A stretch of DNA of 64,000 nt from an uncultured Spirochaetia bacterium (GTDB lineage: Bacteria; Spirochaetota; Spirochaetia; SZUA-6; Bin103): assembly GCA_958296075.1 (NCBI GenBank), contig CATQHW010000002.1, positions 1,426,001 to 1,490,000 of the forward strand. The letters are read 5' to 3'. Numbering within the stretch: position 1 is the first letter of the stretch; each line of letters begins with the position of its first letter. Position numbers and translations under genes: made by a program. Positions 16,723 through 25,315 of this stretch are shown piece after piece. Below the pieces are notes generated by a model. The model had not been told where the DNA came from. It did no database searches and saw nothing but the letters and a program-made list of their open reading frames with translations.

Positions 16723-16977
16723 GTGCGGGTCGAGATTCCGACTCGCTTTCGGACCTATACCGGCGGCGTGGCCGAGGTGGAGAGTTCCGCGCCGACCGTG
16801 CGCGCCTTGATCGACGAACTGGAGGAGCGGTTCCCGGGCCTCGGCCGGGAACTGCGGCTCACCTCCGCGATCGCCGTGGATGGCGACATCGTCGCCGACA
16901 ACATCCGCGCGGCGTCGCTGCAGCGGATCGATCGGGCGGTACGGATACTGTTCGTTCCGGCCGTGAGCGGCGGCTGA
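16723..16977 (+). CDS. MoaD/ThiS-like sulfur-carrier protein
   Basis: An 84-aa beta-grasp protein: EIPTRFRTYTGG, then a TVRALIDELEERFPGL helix typical of MoaD, and LFVPAVSGG at the end. The free C-terminal Gly-Gly is what MoaD and ThiS need for thiocarboxylation. MoaD gives sulfur to make molybdopterin, which suits its place 10 bases after the molybdoenzyme large subunit. The start is GTG at 16723. A role in another sulfur transfer cannot be excluded. Confidence 0.82.
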   Translation: MRVEIPTRFRTYTGGVAEVESSAPTVRALIDELEERFPGLGRELRLTSAIAVDGDIVADNIRAASLQRIDRAVRILFVPAVSGG

Positions 16978-16980
16978 CGG

Positions 16981-17562
16981 GTGCTCGATCTGACGGTACC
17001 GGCGGCGGCCGGGCCGCCGAACGCCGGCCGGCGCAAGGCGGCGGTGGTGTTGACCGCGCTGGGCTCGGAGGCGTCGTCGCGCGTGTTCGAGCACCTGCGC
17101 CCGGACGAGGCGGAGCAGCTCACCGCGGAGATGGCTGACCTGACGTCGGTCGACGCCGAGGAGCGCGACGACGTGCTGATGGAGCTGGGCGAACACGTGG
17201 CCGCCAGCCGCTGGGCGGCGGTGGAGGGGCCGCGTCACGCCGGCGCGCTCCCCGGCGGGTCCGACCGGTCGCCGGCGCCGTTCGATCTCCTGCCGGTCAC
17301 GGCTACGCCGGCCGACCTGTTGCGCCAGGTGCGCGCCACCCCACCCGAGCGGCTGCACCGCCTGATCCGCTACGCCCCGGTCGACACTATCGCGCTCATA
17401 CTGGCGCACCTGGACCCGCTCGATGCCTGCACGGTGCTCGACAACCTGCCCGCCACCACCCAGTCGGACGTGGCCGAACGGATCGCCTCCCTGGACCGCA
17501 CCGCTCCCGAGCTGGTGCGCGAGGCGGGACGGATGCTCGATGCCGCGGAGCCCGGCGCGTGA
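16981..17562 (+). CDS. truncated FliG-like protein (N and middle domains only)
   Basis: A 193-aa protein that looks like the flagellar rotor protein FliG without its motor domain. Residues 16-75 (GRRKAAVVLTALGSEASSRV...LRPDEAEQLTAEMADL) match the FliG N domain. Residues about 108-190 (LIRYAPVDTIALILAHLDP, then QSDVAERIASLDRT) match the middle domain. The EHPQ motif of the middle domain is changed to RYAP, the linker is shortened, and the C-terminal torque domain is missing (FliG is normally about 340 aa). GTG 16981 is three bases after the MoaD-like stop, inside a non-flagellar operon. Either a degenerate paralogue or a protein reusing FliG stacking for something else. Confidence 0.72.
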   Translation: MLDLTVPAAAGPPNAGRRKAAVVLTALGSEASSRVFEHLRPDEAEQLTAEMADLTSVDAEERDDVLMELGEHVAASRWAAVEGPRHAGALPGGSDRSPAPFDLLPVTATPADLLRQVRATPPERLHRLIRYAPVDTIALILAHLDPLDACTVLDNLPATTQSDVAERIASLDRTAPELVREAGRMLDAAEPGA

Positions 17563-18302
17563 CCAGCGTGCGGGCGCGGCTGCTGGCGCTGATCGCCGGG
17601 GTCGCCGCCGGCGGCGTCGCGGCGGCCGAGCCGTTCGCGGTGGTGGAGCTCTTCACCTCGCAAGGGTGCAGCTCCTGTCCGGGCGCGGAGGCGGTGCTGC
17701 GCGACCTGAGCGCCTACGCGCGCGAGTCCGGCCTGCGCGTCTTTCCGATCGAGTGGCACGTCGACTACTGGGACCGCCTGGGCTGGCCCGACCCGTTCGG
17801 GGACCCGGACTACACCCGCCGCCAGCGGCGTTACGCGCGCGCCTTCGGCGAACGCACGGTCTACACGCCGCAGATCATCGTCAACGGCGCCACCGTGGTG
17901 CGCCCGGCGCAGCGGCGGCAGCTCGTGTTCGACGCGGTGGAGTCGGCGCTCGCCGCGCAGGCGCAGGCGGCGGTGTCGCTGACCGCTGGTTTGGTGGACG
18001 GATCGCTGCACGTGACCTACGCGGTGCGCGATGCCCCGCGGCGAGCCGCCATGATGCTGGTCGTCGTCGAGCGCGGCCTGGGCAATCACGTGCCGAGCGG
18101 GGAGAACGCGGGCAGGACGCTCCGCCATGACGAGGTCGCGCGGGCGCTCCACGACCTGGGACGGATCGGGCGGCAGGCGTCCGGCACCGCCGAGCTGGCG
18201 CTGCCGGACGAGGTCGACGCGGCGAAGGCGTCCGTGATCGCCATCGTGCACGACGCGGTCACCCTGGAGATCCTGGGCGCCGCCGGCGTCGATCCGGCGT
18301 AA
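17559..18302 (+). CDS. DUF1223 family secreted thioredoxin-like protein
   Basis: A 247-aa protein with an N-terminal signal-like segment (LLALIAGVAAGGVAAAE), then VVELFTSQGCSSCPGAEAVL with a CxxC pair, and IEWHVDYWDRLGWPDPFG and VYTPQIIVNG, all hallmarks of DUF1223. The family has a thioredoxin-like fold in its N-terminal half and unknown function. GTG 17559 overlaps the FliG-like stop (GTGA). The export signal puts it in the periplasm. Confidence 0.85.
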   Translation: MTSVRARLLALIAGVAAGGVAAAEPFAVVELFTSQGCSSCPGAEAVLRDLSAYARESGLRVFPIEWHVDYWDRLGWPDPFGDPDYTRRQRRYARAFGERTVYTPQIIVNGATVVRPAQRRQLVFDAVESALAAQAQAAVSLTAGLVDGSLHVTYAVRDAPRRAAMMLVVVERGLGNHVPSGENAGRTLRHDEVARALHDLGRIGRQASGTAELALPDEVDAAKASVIAIVHDAVTLEILGAAGVDPA

Positions 18303-18390
18303 GTTCCTGGCCGTTCACATTCGCGGCGCCGATTCGTACGGTACGCGCTTCGGCCTGCTGATCGGCGCGTTCGCCCTGTTCGCGGCGGGC

Positions 18391-19557
18391 ATGACCTTGT
18401 TCGAGATCAACTTCCCGCACTACCTGCGCGGCCAGTTCGAGATGGGCGCGGGGTTCCGCAGCTTCCTGGAGTTCCCGCGCGAGTCGCAGGGCTTCGCCGT
18501 GGTCTTCTACGCGGTGCTGCTGGGCGCGGCCACCGAACGGCGGCTGTTCGCGCTGGCGGCGGTGGTGACCGCGGCCGGCATGACGGCGCTGGCGCTGCTG
18601 CCGGCGCGCGCCATCCCGGATTCGATCGCCGGTCTGGCGCCGGCGCTGCCGCTCATCGGCCTGGTGATGGTCCACAGCGCCGGCATGCATCTGGCGATGG
18701 TGATGGAGCAGTCGATCGTCATCGAGTCCGGGGAGATCGGCGGCGCCGGGCGGCGGCTCGGCTGGGTCGCCTTCTGGCGGACCATCGCCGCGCTGGCCGC
18801 GGCGCTCGCCATCCTGGGGATCGGAGCGCTGTTCGACGTCGGCTACCGGCCGTACTTCATCGCCGGGGCGGCGCTGTCGCTGGCCGCCGCAGCGATGATC
18901 GTGGCCGCGGCGCGCGGCCATCCGGGCGCGCGCGGCAGCCGCCGGCGCCTGCGGTTCGAGCGCCGGTTCAACCGTTACTACCTGCTGTGCGCGCTGTTCG
19001 GCGTGCGCAAGCAGGTCTTCATCACCTTCGCGCTGTGGGCGCTGGTGACGATCTACGAGCAGCCGATCGGCACCGTGGCTTTGCTCTGGTTCCTGTTTTC
19101 CGCCGCCGGGCTGGTCACGCAGCCGCTGATCGGCGCGGTCATCGATCGCGTGGGGCCGCGGCTGACCCTGACCGTCGACGCGCTGCTCCTGGTGGTGGTC
19201 TGCCTGCTGTACGGATTCGCCGAGCGCCTGTTCGTCCCCGGCGTGGCGATCGTCGTGGTCGGCGCGACCTACGTGCTCGACCACCTGCTCTTCTTCGCCG
19301 GGTCGGCGCGCGCGGTCTACGCCGGCAGCGTCGCTTCCGGCCGCGCCGACCTGTCGCCCACGCTGTCGATGGGGGTGACGATCGACCACGTCTTCTCCAT
19401 GTCGGTGCCGTTGGCCGGCGGCGTGCTCTGGAAGGCGTTCGGCTACGAGTTCGTCTTTCTGGCGGCGGCCGTGATCGCCGGCGTGACCGCCGTGGTCGCC
19501 GCCGGCGTTCGCGTGCCGGCCGCGCAGCCGAAAGCCGAACCGGTCAGCCAGGCCTGA
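18391..19557 (+). CDS. MFS-type multi-pass transporter; N-terminus probably upstream
   Basis: A hydrophobic protein of 388 aa from ATG 18391, with about 11-12 membrane helices and an Arg-rich central loop (GARGSRRRLRFERRFNRYY), the usual cytoplasmic loop of major facilitator proteins. The substrate is unknown. ATG 18391 falls inside the first helix: the frame is open upstream and reads RFGLLIGAFALFAAG directly before the Met, but contains no ATG, GTG or TTG back to the in-frame stop within DUF1223. A CTG at 18307 is the likeliest real start. It follows DUF1223 closely and closes this operon. Confidence 0.72.
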   Translation: MTLFEINFPHYLRGQFEMGAGFRSFLEFPRESQGFAVVFYAVLLGAATERRLFALAAVVTAAGMTALALLPARAIPDSIAGLAPALPLIGLVMVHSAGMHLAMVMEQSIVIESGEIGGAGRRLGWVAFWRTIAALAAALAILGIGALFDVGYRPYFIAGAALSLAAAAMIVAAARGHPGARGSRRRLRFERRFNRYYLLCALFGVRKQVFITFALWALVTIYEQPIGTVALLWFLFSAAGLVTQPLIGAVIDRVGPRLTLTVDALLLVVVCLLYGFAERLFVPGVAIVVVGATYVLDHLLFFAGSARAVYAGSVASGRADLSPTLSMGVTIDHVFSMSVPLAGGVLWKAFGYEFVFLAAAVIAGVTAVVAAGVRVPAAQPKAEPVSQA

Positions 19558-19647
19558 GAGCGGGCCGCCGATTCCGTAATCTGTGCGTCGGTGGGCGTTC
19601 CAACCATGGACACCGCGGCCGTGCCGGGCAGCCGGTAGACTGGCGCG

Positions 19648-20385
19648 GTGGTCGACCGTCAGTTCGCCGAGCCGCACGTGGCCGCCCTCTATGATCCGCT
19701 CTGCGGGCGGGAGAGCCGGGCCGATCTCCGCTTCTATCTGCCGCTGGTGATGTCAGCGCAGGCTGTGCTCGACATCGGCTGTGGGACGGGTGCGCTGCTC
19801 AAGTGGGCGCGCGCGACCGGGCACTCAGGACGGCTGGTCGGGCTCGACCCCGCACGGGGAATGCTCGACATCGCTCGGACGCGCTCTGACGTCGAGTGGA
19901 TCCTCGGCGACTTGGCGACCGTCGCGTGGGACCACGAGTTCAGTCTGGCCGTAATGACGGGCCATGCGTTCCAGGTGCTCATCGCCGATGACGACATCCG
20001 CGCCGCGCTCGCCGCCATTCACGCCGCACTCGCGGCCGGCGGCGTCTTCGCGTTCGAAACGCGCAACCCGCGCGCACGGGAGTGGGAGCGATGGACTTCG
20101 CAAAACGGCACAGACTTCGTCGCTGCCGACGGTACGGTCGTGCGCTTCGAGACTACCGTGACCGCGGTCCAGGGGGACATCGTCCGGTTTACCAATACCT
20201 ACACGAGCGCGGTGTGGAATCGACCCGAGTCCAGCCACAGCATCCTGCGTTTCTTGCGCGCGGAGACACTGTCGGCGCTTCTCGACGGCGCGGGCTTCGT
20301 GATCGAGGAGCAGTTCGGAGACTGGGACCGAAGCCCGGTCGCTGACATGAGCCCGGAGATCATCACCCTGGCGCGACGTCCCTGA
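19648..20385 (+). CDS. class I SAM-dependent methyltransferase
   Basis: A 245-aa methyltransferase. The SAM-binding loop is VLDIGCGTGALLKWA, the acidic residue at the end of strand 2 is in LVGLDPARGM, and the motif GVFAFETRNPRAREWERW is typical of small soluble methyltransferases. The substrate is unknown. The start is GTG at 19648. Its codons look less extremely GC-rich at third positions than those of neighbours, a possible mark of transfer, judged by eye only. The 90-base gap before it shows no clear promoter. It converges with the lipoprotein gene 17 bases away. Confidence 0.85.
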   Translation: MVDRQFAEPHVAALYDPLCGRESRADLRFYLPLVMSAQAVLDIGCGTGALLKWARATGHSGRLVGLDPARGMLDIARTRSDVEWILGDLATVAWDHEFSLAVMTGHAFQVLIADDDIRAALAAIHAALAAGGVFAFETRNPRAREWERWTSQNGTDFVAADGTVVRFETTVTAVQGDIVRFTNTYTSAVWNRPESSHSILRFLRAETLSALLDGAGFVIEEQFGDWDRSPVADMSPEIITLARRP

Positions 20386-20402
20386 GAGCCCGACCGGCAC
20401 GT

Positions 20403-21041
20403 CTACCAGCGCACTACCATATCCACCGGACCGGGGTCGGTCAGGTAGTCGGCCAGCGAACGCGAGAAGCGCGCCGTGCGGCCGCCGGCGTCGATCTCCG
20501 CTCCGCCGGCGGCCTCGATTCTCGCCGGGGCAACGACCACGAACGTCACCCGCGACTCACCGGCCAGCGCCTGCGCCAGCTCGACTACGCTCGGGTCCGG
20601 GGCGTCGGCGGCGGCGCGCGCGGGGATCACACGCTGCGACAGCTCGCCGCCGCCGTCGCCGGCGGCGAACGAGACCGGCAGGTCGGCGAATCCGGTGACG
20701 GTCCGCAGGGCTTCGACGCTGTCGAAGGCGATCGAGGCGCTGATACGCACCTCGCCGTCGTCGTCCGTCCGCCGGTACCGGCGCAGGCGCGCCCCCTCGG
20801 CGCCGGCGAGCGCCGCCTCGAAGTCGGCGCGGGTGAGCGGTAGCGGGACCGACGGCGCGCCGTTTACCGGGTCGAGCAGGGTGGCCGCGTCGGCCGGCAC
20901 GCGGTAATCGAGCTCCAGGCGGCCGGCGCCGTCGCGCCGCATGACGAAGCGCATCTCAATGTCGACGCAGGCGGTCAGCATGACGGCGGCCAGACCGGCG
21001 GCCGCCAAGCGCACGGCCGCCAGGCGGCCGAACGCCCTCAC
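20403..21041 (-). CDS. predicted lipoprotein, beta-rich (LppM/DUF3153-like)
   Basis: A 212-aa protein starting at GTG 21041 with a basic n-region, a hydrophobic core and a lipobox AVMLTAC, so it is exported and lipidated on the Cys near residue 25. The mature part begins VDIEMRFVMRRDGAGRLELDYRVP, a pattern of short beta strands seen in LppM/DUF3153-type lipoproteins; that match is tentative. No catalytic motif is visible. The GTG overlaps the exonuclease stop (GTGA), giving a three-gene operon PPIase - exonuclease - lipoprotein. Confidence 0.7.
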   Translation of the reverse strand: MRAFGRLAAVRLAAAGLAAVMLTACVDIEMRFVMRRDGAGRLELDYRVPADAATLLDPVNGAPSVPLPLTRADFEAALAGAEGARLRRYRRTDDDGEVRISASIAFDSVEALRTVTGFADLPVSFAAGDGGGELSQRVIPARAAADAPDPSVVELAQALAGESRVTFVVVAPARIEAAGGAEIDAGGRTARFSRSLADYLTDPGPVDMVVRW

Positions 21042-21652
21042 GGCGCCGCTCCGCCGCCGGTTGCCCGTAGCGCCAGATAGCTCTGGCGGCAGACCCAGGC
21101 GTCGGTGGCCGCGTACCGCTGCTGCGCCGGGGTGAGCCGGCGGCCGGCCCAGTTCGACACCTGGGCGCTCTTGGAGATGCGGATGCCCAGGAAGTGCGCG
21201 GCCTGTCCGCGCACGCTGCTCGGCGCGTAGCCGGCGTCGCGCACGATGCGGCCCACGTCGACCACGCCGCGCGGGGAGACCCCGTAGATCCGGCGGAGCG
21301 AGCGCAACTCGTCCGCCGGCGCCTGCGCCACCTTGATGACCCGCTCCGACTCCAGCAACTCGCGCAGCGGCGGCGGCATGCCGGCCCACTGGAGTTGCAC
21401 CAGCACCGCCTGATCGGCGGAAGCGAGCTGCAGCAGGGCGACCGGATGGCGCTCGCCCCTTTTGAACGAGGGCCGGGTCTCGGTGTCGAGGCCCAGAACG
21501 CCGGCGCCGTCGAGCGCCGCCAGCGCCGCGGCCACCGCCTCGGGCGAGTCGGCGACGCGGATCGCGCCGGGAAACGAGCCGAGCGGCAGTGCCGCGATCT
21601 GCGCCTTGTCCAGCGCTCGGGGCGGCGGCCCGCTATCCTCCACCGGGCGCAT
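21038..21652 (-). CDS. 3'-5' exonuclease domain protein, RNase D-like
   Basis: A 204-aa DEDDy exonuclease consisting of the catalytic domain alone. Exo I is [14 protein letters not shown], Exo II is in [20 protein letters not shown], and Exo III is [13 protein letters not shown] with the DEDDy tyrosine. RNase D itself has extra HRDC domains (about 375 aa), absent here; similar short proteins are annotated as 3'-5' exonuclease domain proteins. It overlaps the 3' end of the PPIase gene by 20 bases. Target nucleic acid unknown, probably RNA 3' ends. Confidence 0.85.
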   Translation of the reverse strand: MRPVEDSGPPPRALDKAQIAALPLGSFPGAIRVADSPEAVAAALAALDGAGVLGLDTETRPSFKRGERHPVALLQLASADQAVLVQLQWAGMPPPLRELLESERVIKVAQAPADELRSLRRIYGVSPRGVVDVGRIVRDAGYAPSSVRGQAAHFLGIRISKSAQVSNWAGRRLTPAQQRYAATDAWVCRQSYLALRATGGGAAP

Positions 21653-22730
21653 CGACCGGAAACCGTAGCAGCTCGACGTCGAAGATCAGGTAGGCGCCGG
21701 GCGGGATCCCCGCCTGCGGAACGCCGCGGTCGCCGTAGCCGAGCTCCGGCGGCACGATCAGCGTGCGCCGCTCGCCGCGCCGCATCTCTTGCAGCGCCTC
21801 CTGCCAACCCCGGATCACCCGGTTGACCGGAAAGACCGCCGGCGTGCCGCGCTCGCGCGAGCTGTCGAACACCGTTCCGTCCAGCAGGCTGCCGACGTAG
21901 TGGACCTCCACGTAGGTCTGGGCCGTAGGCCGTTCGTCCCCTTCGCCGGACTCCTCGACCAGGTAGCGCAGCCCCGATGCCGTCACCGTCGCGCCGGGCC
22001 AGCGGCGGCGCACCTCCGCGTCCGCCTCGGCGCGGGCGGCGGAAGCCAGCTCGGCCGAACGCGCCTGGCCGCCAGCGCGCAGCTCGTCGAACATGCGCTG
22101 GTCGACCCGGAACGCCTCGGCCGACGGCCCGACGCGGAGGATGCGCACGGTCTCGATCCGGTCACCCTGGCGGATGGCGTCGACCACCTCCTGGCCGGAG
22201 ACCACGTAGCCGAACACGGCGTGGCGGCCGTCGAGCCACGGCGTCTCCACGTGGGTGATGAAGAACTGGCTGCCGTTGTCGTTTGGGCCGCCATTCGCCA
22301 TCGACAGGGTGCCGGCGCGGTCGTGACGAAGCGATGGATGGATCTCGTCCGCGAACCGGTAGCCCGGCCCTCCGCGGCCGGTGCCGGTCGGGTCCCCTCC
22401 CTGGATCATGAAGTCGTCGACCACACGGTGAAAGGTGGTCCCCTCGTAGTAGGGCCCCTCCCGGTCCGTGCCGGTGTACTCGATGGTCCCTTCCGCCAGT
22501 CCGACGAAGTTGGCGACGGTCATCGGGACCAGCTGGTACTCCAGCCGCAGCACGATCGTGCCGCGGCTGGTGCTCATTTCCGCATACAGGCCAGGACCCA
22601 GGTCGGCGGCCCCGTCGTCCGCCCGGCAGGCGACGGCCAGCAAGGCCGCCAAGCCGGCGCTTCCCAGCCACGCCACCCGTAGCGGACGCAACACTCGGCG
22701 ATCGCTTCGCCGCGATTTCGGGTCGTTCAC
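21633..22730 (-). CDS. peptidyl-prolyl isomerase lipoprotein: cyclophilin-FKBP fusion
   Basis: A 365-aa protein joining two unrelated prolyl-isomerase domains. After a signal with lipobox-like LLAVAC, residues about 45-190 are a cyclophilin ([35 protein letters not shown]). Residues about 255-358 are an FKBP ([45 protein letters not shown]). A linker of some 60 residues, partly charged and helical, joins them. It should act in the periplasm, anchored to a membrane, helping envelope proteins fold. Cyclophilin-FKBP fusions are rare and, as I recall, have been noted in Treponema. The start is GTG. Confidence 0.9.
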   Translation of the reverse strand: MNDPKSRRSDRRVLRPLRVAWLGSAGLAALLAVACRADDGAADLGPGLYAEMSTSRGTIVLRLEYQLVPMTVANFVGLAEGTIEYTGTDREGPYYEGTTFHRVVDDFMIQGGDPTGTGRGGPGYRFADEIHPSLRHDRAGTLSMANGGPNDNGSQFFITHVETPWLDGRHAVFGYVVSGQEVVDAIRQGDRIETVRILRVGPSAEAFRVDQRMFDELRAGGQARSAELASAARAEADAEVRRRWPGATVTASGLRYLVEESGEGDERPTAQTYVEVHYVGSLLDGTVFDSSRERGTPAVFPVNRVIRGWQEALQEMRRGERRTLIVPPELGYGDRGVPQAGIPPGAYLIFDVELLRFPVDAPGGG

Positions 22731-22871
22731 GCTCCCATTCTACGTCAGACCGGCGGCGGTCGGCGAGAGCGCAAACCGTTCCGTTGCGCTGGCCTCGATA
22801 CGCCGTGCGCCGTTCCTCCCTCCGGTCCGCCAGCAGACGCAGGAAGTCCGCCTCGTCCCGGCACCGCGGGG

Positions 22872-22900
22872 TTGACGGGTGCGGTCAGAATGCCGATAGT
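22872..22900 (+). promoter_or_regulatory. candidate promoter of the V-ATPase operon
   Basis: TTGACG (22872-22877), a 17-base spacer and GATAGT (22895-22900) lie 62 bases before the first V-ATPase gene, in the 232-bp divergent gap between the PPIase and the operon. The remainder of that gap shows no other structure I can support. Confidence 0.5.
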
Positions 22901-22962
22901 CAAGGTAGCCAGCCGCCTGACGTTTCCCTTAGGCCAAATATCCACTTGGAGCTCTCGGTACG

Positions 22963-23268
22963 ATGGACGTTCTCAAAGACGTGAAGAAGGCGGAGGAAGA
23001 CGCCGAGCGCATTGAGCAGGACTGCGGCGCCAAAGCCGCCGAGCTGCTTGCCTCCGTGTCCCCCCGACTCGACGAACGGCGGCAGGAGCTGACCGCCGAT
23101 CTCGATGGCGAACTCGGCCGGCGCCGCACCGAGCTCGACCGCCAGTTCCAGTCGGAACGGGACGTGATCGTGGCGTCCGGGCGCACGCTGCGCCAAGAGG
23201 TGGAAACGGCGGCGCGCAGCCACCGCGACGCGGCGCTACAACTCATCCTGGACCGATTGCAGCGGTAG
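22963..23268 (+). CDS. V/A-type ATPase peripheral stalk subunit G/H
   Basis: A 101-aa, almost wholly charged helical protein (coiled coil with Arg/Glu heptads, KKAEEDAERIEQDCGAKAAE) at the head of the operon, as ntpF/ahaH is in other V/A-ATPase operons. It pairs with subunit E to form the outer stalk joining the soluble head to subunit I. The call rests on position, size and coiled-coil character more than on specific motifs. An isolated GGAG precedes ATG 22963 at 11 bases. Confidence 0.8.
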   Translation: MDVLKDVKKAEEDAERIEQDCGAKAAELLASVSPRLDERRQELTADLDGELGRRRTELDRQFQSERDVIVASGRTLRQEVETAARSHRDAALQLILDRLQR

Positions 23269-23275
23269 CCGGCGC

Positions 23276-25300
23276 GTGGCGATCGCAGACCTCACCAAGG
23301 TGGAGGTCGTCCTGCCCCGGGACGACCTGGATAGTGCCCTGTCCGGGCTGGAGCGCTCCGGGCTGGTGCATGTCGACGACATCCACGACGGGCTCGACGA
23401 AGACCTCGCCGGGCACGAGGCGGCGCCGCCGGCAGCGTCCGCCGGCGCCGCCGGCCGGCAGGCCGACATCGACTTCCTGCTGCAGCTCTTCCAGCGCTTC
23501 GCGCCGCTCAAGAAGGGGCTGCTGGAGGAGTTCTTCGGCTCCCCGCCGCCGCGCACGCGCGATCAGCTCTCCCGTCTCGTCGACAGCGTCGACGTCGCCG
23601 AGCTGCGCGGCCGGCTCAGCGGCGAGTTGACCAGCTACGAGCAGTTGCTCTCCGAACAGGCGCTCCTGCGGCAGCGCAGAGCGAACCTCGAACCCTGGCG
23701 GCCGATCGACCTGAACCTGGCCGACCTGGCTGCCGGCCGCCACACCACGCTGTTGCCGGTCAGGGTGCCGGGCGCCGACGATGCCCTGACCGCCGCCGCC
23801 GGCGACGGCTCTCTCGGCTCGTCGGCGGCCTACGTGCCGGTCTCGACCGGTAAGCGCGAAAGCTACGGCGTGCTGGCGGTCGTGAACGAGCAGGCGGTCG
23901 ATGCCCAGGACGGCCTGCGCCGGCTGCGCGGCGAGGTGGTCGACCTGCCGGGCGGCGCCCTGACCCCCGGCGCGGCGCTTGCCGCCGCCGACGCCCGCCT
24001 GGGGGAGATCGACGAGCACCTTTCCGAACTGCGGCGGAGGTTCGTCAACGCTGCCGAGCGCTACCGCGGGGCGGTCCAGGCTCACGCCGACGCCGCCTCC
24101 GGCAAGCGGGCCGAACAGGAGGCGCGCCGCCGCCTCTACTACTCGAAGCGCGCCGCGGTCATGGTCGGCTGGGTGCGCGCCGAGCACGTCGATCCGCTGC
24201 GCATCGTGCTGGCGCAGATCTGTCCGAGCGCGCGGGCGCGGTTCTCGGCGCCCGCCGCCGCCGACGATCCGCCGGTCGACCTGAGCAACCGTACGCTGGT
24301 CCGGCCGTTCGAGTTCCTGATCCGCATGTTCGGCATGCCGAGGTACTTCGAAATCGATCCGACCCCGTTCGTGGCGGTCGCCATGACGCTCTTCTACGCC
24401 GTGGCGCTCGGCGACGCCGGTTACGGGCTGCTGCAGGTGCTGCTCGCCCTGTGGCTGATGCGCCGGTACCAGTCGGCGGGAGAGACCCGCCTGTTCCTGC
24501 GCATGTTCGTGATCACCGGGATCGCGGCGATGGTGGTGGGCGTGCTCACCTGGAGCTTCTTCGGCGCCAGCCCCGGCGCGCCCAACCCCGGCGACAAGAT
24601 TCTGGGATTCCTGCCGCTCATCGCCCCGACGCGGGACATCGTGCCGCTGATGGCCTTTTCCATCGGCGTCGGCGTGGTCTTCCAACTCGCCTCGATCGTC
24701 GCCGGGCTGATCACCTTCTGGAAGTCCGGCCGGCGGCGGGACGCCGTGCTTGAGCAGGGATCGTGGCTGGCGCTGCTGGTGACGCTGCTCCTCTGGATCG
24801 CCGTGCGCGCCGCCGGCGTCGCGGCGCTGGAGACCCCGGCCACGGTGCTGGTGGCGGCGTCCGCCGCGGCGGTCGTGCTGTTCGGGATCCGGGAGGGAAA
24901 CCGCATCGGCCGGGTGTTGACCGGCATCGTCTCCCTGTACGGCATCGTCGGCTACTACGGGCTGGTCGGCTTCTTCTCCGACGTGCTTTCCTACATGCGC
25001 CTCGGCATCCTCAGCCTCACCTCGGCCTTCATCGGCCAGGTCGGCAATCTCATGGGCAGCCTGTTCTTCGGCGGGAGCGGCGCCGCGGTGGTGATGGGCG
25101 CCATCGTCGGCGGCCTCATCGTGGTCCTGTTCCATGCGTTGAACCTGGTCCTCAGCATGCTGGGGGCTTTCGTACACTCGCTGCGGTTGAACTACCTGGA
25201 GTCCTTCCAGCGGTACTTCGATCCGAAGGGGCGCGCGTTCAGCCCGCTGCGCGGCGAGACCAGACACTATCGAATCATCGACACCGTTATGACGCGGTGA
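23276..25300 (+). CDS. V/A-type ATPase membrane subunit I (subunit a)
   Basis: The 674-aa stator subunit. The first 360 residues are the cytoplasmic arm with long helices; the rest has about seven membrane helices. The last contains LFHALNLVLSMLGAFVHSLR followed by LNYLESFQRYF, the conserved segment whose Arg faces the ion-binding glutamate of the K ring. It forms the two half-channels for the ion. GTG 23276 begins VAIADLTKVEVVLP, the usual family start. It follows the G/H subunit by seven bases. Confidence 0.93.
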   Translation: MAIADLTKVEVVLPRDDLDSALSGLERSGLVHVDDIHDGLDEDLAGHEAAPPAASAGAAGRQADIDFLLQLFQRFAPLKKGLLEEFFGSPPPRTRDQLSRLVDSVDVAELRGRLSGELTSYEQLLSEQALLRQRRANLEPWRPIDLNLADLAAGRHTTLLPVRVPGADDALTAAAGDGSLGSSAAYVPVSTGKRESYGVLAVVNEQAVDAQDGLRRLRGEVVDLPGGALTPGAALAAADARLGEIDEHLSELRRRFVNAAERYRGAVQAHADAASGKRAEQEARRRLYYSKRAAVMVGWVRAEHVDPLRIVLAQICPSARARFSAPAAADDPPVDLSNRTLVRPFEFLIRMFGMPRYFEIDPTPFVAVAMTLFYAVALGDAGYGLLQVLLALWLMRRYQSAGETRLFLRMFVITGIAAMVVGVLTWSFFGASPGAPNPGDKILGFLPLIAPTRDIVPLMAFSIGVGVVFQLASIVAGLITFWKSGRRRDAVLEQGSWLALLVTLLLWIAVRAAGVAALETPATVLVAASAAAVVLFGIREGNRIGRVLTGIVSLYGIVGYYGLVGFFSDVLSYMRLGILSLTSAFIGQVGNLMGSLFFGGSGAAVVMGAIVGGLIVVLFHALNLVLSMLGAFVHSLRLNYLESFQRYFDPKGRAFSPLRGETRHYRIIDTVMTR

Positions 25301-25315
25301 CCCAAGGAGGCACGG

